Below the pieces are notes generated by a model. It saw nothing but the letters and a program-made list of their open reading frames with translations. It made no database searches and had not been told where the DNA came from. A stretch of DNA of 10,787 nt from DATJHM01 sp035493895 (GTDB lineage Bacteria > Chloroflexota > Ktedonobacteria > Ktedonobacterales > Ktedonobacteraceae): assembly GCA_035493895.1 (NCBI GenBank), contig DATJHM010000176.1, positions 1 through 10,787 of the forward strand, written 5' to 3'. The translations under genes and the position numbers were made by a program. Positions 6,120-10,787 of this stretch are shown in pieces; within the stretch, counting starts at the first letter, position 1; each line of letters opens with the position of its first letter.

Positions 6120-7108
6120 ATCCTTTCAACTATGAACGAGCACACGATATCACCAGTGCCGTCACGCTGCTCTCCCGAGCTCCACGCGGCGCATTTCTTG
6201 CGGGCGGCACCAATCTCGTAGATCTCATGAAGCTTGGCGTAGCCACACCTGACACGTTGATCGATATCAGGCGCGTCACATCTGACCAGATCGAGGAACT
6301 GCCCGATGGTGGTCTGCGCATCGGGGCTGCTGTGCTCAACAGCTCACTGGCAGCCGATCGCACGATTCGCCAACGCTATCCCGTCCTCGCACAAGCCCTG
6401 CTCTCGGGCGCATCGGGCCAGTTGCGCAATCTCGCGACCGTGGGCGGGAATGTGTTGCAGCGCACTCGCTGTGCGTATTTCCAGGATGTTACTACGCCCT
6501 GCAATAAACGCAAGCCGGGGTCCGGTTGCCCGGCACGAGCTGGCTATAACCGTGATCTCGCCATCCTCGGGACATCGCAGGCATGCGTTGCGACCCACCC
6601 GTCGGACATGGCGGTGGCGCTGGTGGCGCTCGATGCCGTCGTTCGCACGCAGGGACCACGGGGATCGCGCACAATCCCGCTCGCTGCACTACACCGCTTG
6701 CCCGGAGAGACACCAGAACATGAGACGGTGCTGGAGCGCGGCGAGCTGATCACGGCCATCGACATCCCGGCGCTGCCATACGCGACCAGCTCGAGCTATC
6801 GCAAGGTGCGCGATCGCGCATCGTATGCGTTTGCCCTGGTCTCAGTCGCCGCAGCACTGGATGTTGTCGACGGCGTTGTCCGTGATGCACGCATCGCGCT
6901 CGGTGGCGTTGCCCCCAAACCCTGGCGCGCCACCCAGGCAGAGGCGGCCTTGCGCGGCAAACCTGCAACCAAACAACACTTCCGCGCTGCGGCAGAGGCC
7001 GAACTGGCTGCGGCCCAACCTTTATCCGAGAACGCCTTTAAAATTCCGCTTGCCCGTAATGTCATCGCATCCACGCTTCTCGATCTTCTGAAGGAGTCCG
7101 TCCAATGA
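6116..7108 (+). CDS. paoB: PaoB/YagS-type FAD subunit with 4Fe-4S site
   Basis: This is the FAD-binding middle subunit, 330 residues long. FAD motifs are AGGTNLVDLMK at 29-39 and TVGGN at 109-113 (NLATVGGNVLQRTRC). Directly after the second motif comes the insertion typical of PaoB and of 4-hydroxybenzoyl-CoA reductase beta, with Cys119, Cys129, Cys138 and Cys157 (RTRCAYF, TPCNKRKPGSGC, SQACVATHPSD). These four cysteines can bind an extra 4Fe-4S cluster close to FAD; the operon 1 FAD subunit lacks all of them. An SD, AGGAG, at 6103-6107 precedes ATG 6116, which overlaps the small-subunit stop. The stop overlaps the large-subunit start (ATGA at 7105-7108), so all three genes are coupled. In E. 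coli, PaoABC oxidises aromatic aldehydes. The same here is likely but unproven. Confidence 0.94.
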   Translation: MNPFNYERAHDITSAVTLLSRAPRGAFLAGGTNLVDLMKLGVATPDTLIDIRRVTSDQIEELPDGGLRIGAAVLNSSLAADRTIRQRYPVLAQALLSGASGQLRNLATVGGNVLQRTRCAYFQDVTTPCNKRKPGSGCPARAGYNRDLAILGTSQACVATHPSDMAVALVALDAVVRTQGPRGSRTIPLAALHRLPGETPEHETVLERGELITAIDIPALPYATSSSYRKVRDRASYAFALVSVAAALDVVDGVVRDARIALGGVAPKPWRATQAEAALRGKPATKQHFRAAAEAELAAAQPLSENAFKIPLARNVIASTLLDLLKESVQ

Positions 7109-9213
7109 GTATTGTCATTCAACGCGCCATCGGTGCGCCCATCAGCCGTCTCGATGGTCCAGCAAAGGTAACAGGCACCGCTAAATATGCCTTTGAACAC
7201 CAGGTCAATCGGCCCGCCTACCTCTATCCGTTGCAGGCCACGATTGCTACCGGACGTGTCACGGGCATACATACAGATGCCGCACTGGCCGAGGCGGGGG
7301 TGCTGGCTATCCTCACGTCTGCGAATGCACCCAAACTGATCCCGGGCTGGCTGGCCGAACTTCTGCTCCTGCAATCCGCTGAGATCTCCTATCGAGGTCA
7401 GTTCATTGGCGGGGTCATTGCCGAGACTCCAGAGATCGCTCGTCATGCCGCAAGCCTGGTGCGGTTCGACTATGAGGAGCTTGCGCACGACACCAAATTT
7501 CACGCAGATCGCGATGATCTTCACGAGCCTCATGTTTTCATTGGAGCGATAGAAGATCACGATCAGGCTCAGGCCGCACAGAGTGACATTGACGCGGCAT
7601 TCGCCTCGGCCCCTTTCACGGTAAACGCGACCTACACCACAGCCTCCAACTATCACAATCCGATGGAGCCCCATGCGACCATTGCCATCTGGACGAACGA
7701 TGAGCTCACTCTCTATTGCGGCTCACAGGGGGTCTTTATGACCCGAGCGATGCTGGCACCGCTCTTTGGACTCGATCCACAGCGGATACGCATCATTTCG
7801 CCCTATGTGGGTGGTGCCTTTGGTGCAAAGACGTTCCCCACGCCGGATATGGTTCTGACCGTCATGGCAGCCCAACTCGTGGCAGGCCGGGCGGTAAAAA
7901 TGGCGCTCACTCGCCAGCAGATGTTCTCTCAGGTCGGGTATCGCACTCCCACGATCCAGCATATCCGGCTCGCCGCTGGTGCCGATGGTCGGCTGACGGC
8001 AATTGAGCACGAGGCGCTCGAACAATCGGCAAAAGTCAGGGAATGGGCGGAGAACAGCACCCGCGCGACCCGCAAGATGTATGCCGCCTCATTGCAACGT
8101 ACCGTACAACAAATCGCCTCTCTGGACGTGCCCGTTCCCACGTTCATGCGTGGACCAGGAGAGGCTCCGGGCATGTTCGCCCTCGAGTCGGCGATGGATG
8201 AGCTGGCGGTCGCCAGCGGTATCGACCCGATCGAGCTGCACATTCGCAATGAGACAGACGTTGATCCCGTGTCCGGTCACCCCTTCTCCAGTCGCCATCT
8301 GGTCACCTGCATGCGTGAAGGTGCTCGTCTGTTCGGGTGGTATCCGCGTGACCAGACGCCACGCATCAGACGCGAACAACAGTGGCTGATTGGTACGGGT
8401 ATGTCCGCTGCGATCTTCCATATGCCCCGTTTCCTGGGAGAAAATTCCACCACGATCCGCGTCAATTCCGATGGGCACTATAGCGTCCACATCGCAGCCG
8501 CAGACCTGGGCACCGGCACCTGGACAACGCTGGCACAGATTGCCGCTGATACGCTGGAGGTTCCTATGGAGCAGGTCGAATTGCAGATCGGAGATACCGA
8601 TCTGCCAGAAGCATCTCCCGGCGGCGGCTCGGCAGGACTCAGCCACTGGGGAGCGGCAGTTGTCGATGCGGCTAACAAGATGCGTGCCCTGTTATCCGCG
8701 TATGGCGGCATCGTGCCAGCTGAGGGACTTGAGGTGACTGGCAAACGACCAGCCAATCCCTATTATGAACAATTTGCCCTGTACAGTTTCGGCGCGCAAT
8801 TTGCCGAGGTGCGCGTCCATGAGCTGACCGGTGAGGTGCGCGTATCACGCCTGCTGGGCATGTTCGATGCTGGTCGTATCATTAACCCGAAGACCGCTCG
8901 TTCCCAGTTCATCGGGGGTATGACCATGGGTCTCTCGATGGCACTGCATGAGCACGGCGTCCTGGACCCACAGTTCGGACATGTGGTGAACCATGACTTC
9001 GCTGGCTACCATATCGCCACCAATGCCGATGTCGGCTCGATTGAGGCACACTGGCTGGACGAGGAGGATCTGCGCTTCAATCCGATGGGCGCAAAAGGTA
9101 TTGGCGAGATCTGTATCGTCGGCACCGCAGCCGCCATCGCGAACGCGGTGTATCACGCGACCGGCATCCGTGTGCGCGATCTACCGATTACCCTCGATAA
9201 ACTCTTGCAATAA
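7105..9213 (+). CDS. paoC: PaoC/YagR-type molybdopterin subunit of aldehyde oxidoreductase, with an apparent internal deletion
   Basis: This catalytic molybdopterin subunit has 702 residues. It opens with the branch-typical IGAPISRLDGPAKVTGTAKY (9-28). GGAFGAK lies at 236-242, the MRGPGEAPG active-site loop at 348-356 (MRAPGE in many PaoC-like proteins), DLGTGTWT at about 467-474, and the catalytic Glu668 in AKGIGE. The loop matches the YagR branch, not CO dehydrogenase. After AANKMRALL (about 522-530) the sequence jumps straight to SAYGG. The operon 1 paralogue, and as I recall most PaoC-like proteins, carry roughly 45 more residues between these landmarks. The frame stays open and all catalytic motifs survive, so the protein is probably a shortened but working enzyme. 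An SD, AAGGAG, at 7091-7096 precedes ATG 7105. No PaoD/XdhC maturation gene follows; the next gene is convergent. Confidence 0.93.
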   Translation: MSIVIQRAIGAPISRLDGPAKVTGTAKYAFEHQVNRPAYLYPLQATIATGRVTGIHTDAALAEAGVLAILTSANAPKLIPGWLAELLLLQSAEISYRGQFIGGVIAETPEIARHAASLVRFDYEELAHDTKFHADRDDLHEPHVFIGAIEDHDQAQAAQSDIDAAFASAPFTVNATYTTASNYHNPMEPHATIAIWTNDELTLYCGSQGVFMTRAMLAPLFGLDPQRIRIISPYVGGAFGAKTFPTPDMVLTVMAAQLVAGRAVKMALTRQQMFSQVGYRTPTIQHIRLAAGADGRLTAIEHEALEQSAKVREWAENSTRATRKMYAASLQRTVQQIASLDVPVPTFMRGPGEAPGMFALESAMDELAVASGIDPIELHIRNETDVDPVSGHPFSSRHLVTCMREGARLFGWYPRDQTPRIRREQQWLIGTGMSAAIFHMPRFLGENSTTIRVNSDGHYSVHIAAADLGTGTWTTLAQIAADTLEVPMEQVELQIGDTDLPEASPGGGSAGLSHWGAAVVDAANKMRALLSAYGGIVPAEGLEVTGKRPANPYYEQFALYSFGAQFAEVRVHELTGEVRVSRLLGMFDAGRIINPKTARSQFIGGMTMGLSMALHEHGVLDPQFGHVVNHDFAGYHIATNADVGSIEAHWLDEEDLRFNPMGAKGIGEICIVGTAAAIANAVYHATGIRVRDLPITLDKLLQ

Positions 9214-9223
9214 GCCACTCTTT

Positions 9224-9265
9224 CATGCAACCGCCTGGTTGGTCGATGATCAACCAGGCGGCATG
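9224..9265 (+). terminator. Hairpin after operon 2, in a convergent gap
   Basis: CCGCCTGGTTG (9231-9241) pairs perfectly with CAACCAGGCGG (9251-9261), an 11-bp GC-rich stem with a 9-base loop. The flanking CATG (9224-9227) and CATG (9262-9265) extend it across a 3-base bulge. It lies 10 bases after the large-subunit stop and 15 bases before the end of the convergent acetyltransferase gene. No T-run flanks it on either strand, so it may block exonucleases or act as a poor terminator for both genes. Confidence 0.55.
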
Positions 9266-9280
9266 TCTCTCACGGCAAGC

Positions 9281-10645
9281 TTAATTCCAACCAAACACAA
9301 ACGACGGTCGCGTGGGAAAGAGCGCCAGGAGCACCGGTCTGACCTCTGCGCTGACCCATATATCTGGAAAGATATAACGAAGTTCGTCTATGCTGCGATG
9401 ACCAAAAAGCACCTGGAGGAAGACAAGGGGAGGGAAAGCGCAATTCGCTCCAGGACCGTAGAGGGGCACTCGCCAATCGTCCGCGTCGATCAGCCGCCCT
9501 CGCTCGAAGACCATGCGCAGGCCCCCTCGATAGCAATCCATCTTGATTTCACCGCTATATCCCGCGACAGGCGAAGTTGCCAGTCGTTGTTCGAGTGCGG
9601 GAGCGATATGCATAAGAAAAGCTGGCAGGTCCTTCACGCGGATATACCAGGCATAGGGCGGCTCCCGGGGATAATCTAATGCCTGCCCCAGCAATGTATG
9701 GATCGGGTGGGTTGTTCCAAGCGAGAGACTGATCTCCTGGAGGGCGCGAATGTCGGTCTGGGTCCGTTCGACGCTGAGACCGTAGGTACGGAGCGCGCGC
9801 AACACAGCGGGCATGGCCGCTTGCATATTGACCCCTTCGACAAACTCCAGCAGCCAGACGCCCAATACCCCACCACGACGATAGGCATCGCAGGCCACAA
9901 AGCCAACCGTCTCTCCTTGCGCATCGATGATCATCTGGAAACTGAGGGTATGCTTCAGTTCAGGATGCTTTTTCCAGGTTTCGATCTCATAGAGCCATTG
10001 CTCGTACGTCGGAATGTCTGCAACGATACCACCCTTCTTCCGCCGCATGTAGAGCGCCTCTATTACGGGGATATCGTGAGCAGTCGCCTCGCGGAAGGTC
10101 AAAAGCTCAGGCTCGCACTCCGCTCTTTGGGGAATCAGGGCAATGGGGGTCGTGCGTCTATCTTCCAGTTCAAGCGCATATTCATAGCCGAACTGGCGAT
10201 AGAAGTAGCCGATGCCGGTAATGGCCTGGACAAGGTCTCCTTCAGCCTCACTGCGCGCATGAACCATCCCGAAGAGCGCACGAATGAGGCCCCGGTTGCG
10301 ATATGCCGGATCAGTGGCAACCACTTCAAGACGACCAACGCCTAAAGGAATATCCTCGTAGGTCCAGGTATGTTTCCACAGGCAGGTGGAAGCCACCACC
10401 GGGGACCCTTCCTTCCTGGTATCTTCAACGATACCGAAATCGTACGGCCCCATAAAGGGATAGTCTCCGTTCATCAATCCTTGCACTTGCTGCATGTAGT
10501 GGGTATTGGGCGGAGAGTCCGCGTGCTCGCGATGCACCAGACCGTGCAACGTCGCGATCCGCTCAGCATCCTCGGGGGTTGACCAGCGAAGCACCAGCCC
10601 ATCGCCTAAATCACGACGAAACGAGCTCCCGATAGTTGTGTGCAT
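9281..10645 (-). CDS. Eis-like GNAT-family N-acetyltransferase
   Basis: This 454-residue protein resembles Eis-type acetyltransferases, which use acetyl-CoA to acetylate amines. An N-terminal GNAT domain covers about 16-160, with the acetyl-CoA pyrophosphate-binding segment VVATDPAYRNRGLIRALF at 108-125 (the R/Q-x-x-G/A motif is RNRG). GYFYRQFGYEYA at 146-157 is the usual GNAT beta6-beta7 region. A second, degenerate GNAT-like domain follows (about 183-335). The C-terminal part resembles an SCP2-like domain (about 340-450; YSGEIKMDCYRGGLRMVF, then FPPLVFLQVLFGHRSIDELRYIFPD). I chose ATG 10645 because AAAAAGGAG lies about 7 bases upstream. An in-frame ATG at 10753 would add 36 residues, lacks support and would run through the opposite-strand leader. 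It converges on operon 2 and stands alone. Substrate unknown: Eis of Mycobacterium acetylates aminoglycosides and proteins, but resistance cannot be assumed. Confidence 0.85.
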   Translation of the reverse strand: MHTTIGSSFRRDLGDGLVLRWSTPEDAERIATLHGLVHREHADSPPNTHYMQQVQGLMNGDYPFMGPYDFGIVEDTRKEGSPVVASTCLWKHTWTYEDIPLGVGRLEVVATDPAYRNRGLIRALFGMVHARSEAEGDLVQAITGIGYFYRQFGYEYALELEDRRTTPIALIPQRAECEPELLTFREATAHDIPVIEALYMRRKKGGIVADIPTYEQWLYEIETWKKHPELKHTLSFQMIIDAQGETVGFVACDAYRRGGVLGVWLLEFVEGVNMQAAMPAVLRALRTYGLSVERTQTDIRALQEISLSLGTTHPIHTLLGQALDYPREPPYAWYIRVKDLPAFLMHIAPALEQRLATSPVAGYSGEIKMDCYRGGLRMVFERGRLIDADDWRVPLYGPGANCAFPPLVFLQVLFGHRSIDELRYIFPDIWVSAEVRPVLLALFPTRPSFVFGWN

Positions 10646-10705
10646 AGTATTCTCCTTTTTGCTGAAAATGGCGGATAAAAAAAACAATTTCCAGGAGGGC
10701 AAAAC

Positions 10706-10787
10706 ATGCCTGGGAAGGACGAGATCATGAGGGCTACTACGAGATATACCCACTATGCGGCAGGGAGGGAATGCTACGTGTCAGCGA
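10706..10787 (+). CDS. Possible start of a divergent gene, cut by the window edge
   Basis: ATG 10706 follows a near-perfect SD, AGGAGG (10693-10698), at a 7-base spacing and opens 27 codons without a stop up to the window end (MPGKDEIMRATTRYTHYAAG and on). It points away from the acetyltransferase gene, whose start is 60 bases to the left. The shared gap holds an A8 run at 10677-10684 that could belong to a divergent promoter, but no clear -35/-10 pair is seen. The peptide is not recognisable. A second in-frame ATG lies at 10727. Without the sequence beyond the edge this remains tentative. Confidence 0.35.
   Translation, partial: MPGKDEIMRATTRYTHYAAGRECYVSA

Noticed and set aside
6796..7674. 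292-residue open frame on the minus strand
   Set aside because: It lies antisense across the junction of two strongly supported genes, has no SD or recognisable domain, and is explained by the codon pattern of the genes opposite.
9281..10645. Aminoglycoside resistance gene
   Set aside because: Eis-like architecture alone does not show aminoglycoside activity, since most environmental members have unknown substrates.
1..10787. CRISPR array, tRNA or rRNA genes, transposases, toxin-antitoxin or defence genes
   Set aside because: No regularly spaced direct repeats, tRNA-like cloverleaf, transposase motif or known defence domain was seen on either strand.

Overview
The window looks like a chromosomal segment of a moderately high-GC, aerobic-type heterotrophic bacterium. 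The mix of molybdenum hydroxylase operons, a TPR protein, an Eis-like acetyltransferase and dispersed GC-rich palindromic repeats would suit a Chloroflexota soil lineage such as Ktedonobacteria. That placement is an impression from gene content and protein style, not something proved here.

Layout: a long perfect hairpin (1-65) and a short leader precede operon 1 (207-3990, + strand). Operon 1 encodes a three-subunit xanthine dehydrogenase-family enzyme in the order FAD subunit, 2Fe-2S subunit, molybdopterin subunit. A 232-base spacer with an extended -10 box leads to a single seven-repeat TPR gene (4223-5065). A 517-base gap follows, holding two strong hairpins, a possible 25-codon leader ORF, a TTGACA-type promoter and a half copy of the window-start repeat. 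Operon 2 (5583-9213, + strand) encodes a second molybdenum hydroxylase of the PaoABC/YagTSR type in the order 2Fe-2S, FAD plus 4Fe-4S, molybdopterin. A hairpin lies just past its stop. A convergent Eis-like GNAT acetyltransferase gene (10645-9281, - strand) and the start of a possible divergent gene at the right edge finish the window.

The two operons are paralogous but not recent duplicates. They differ in gene order, in iron-sulfur content of the FAD subunit, in the active-site loop of the Mo subunit and in large-subunit length (803 versus 702 residues). Each should hydroxylate a carbon substrate with water at a Mo-pterin centre and pass two electrons through two 2Fe-2S clusters (operon 2 also has a 4Fe-4S site) to FAD. 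No subunit shows a Tat signal, so both are probably cytoplasmic. Operon 1 has the gene order of form I CO dehydrogenases but lacks their Cys-Ser-Phe-Arg loop, so its substrate is unknown. Operon 2 most likely oxidises aldehydes. No XdhC/CoxF/PaoD-type maturation gene is present in the window.

I found no tRNA, rRNA, CRISPR array, transposase or clear defence system. The strongest leads are the hybrid active-site loop of the operon 1 large subunit, the apparent internal deletion in the operon 2 large subunit, and the shared repeat upstream of both operons.
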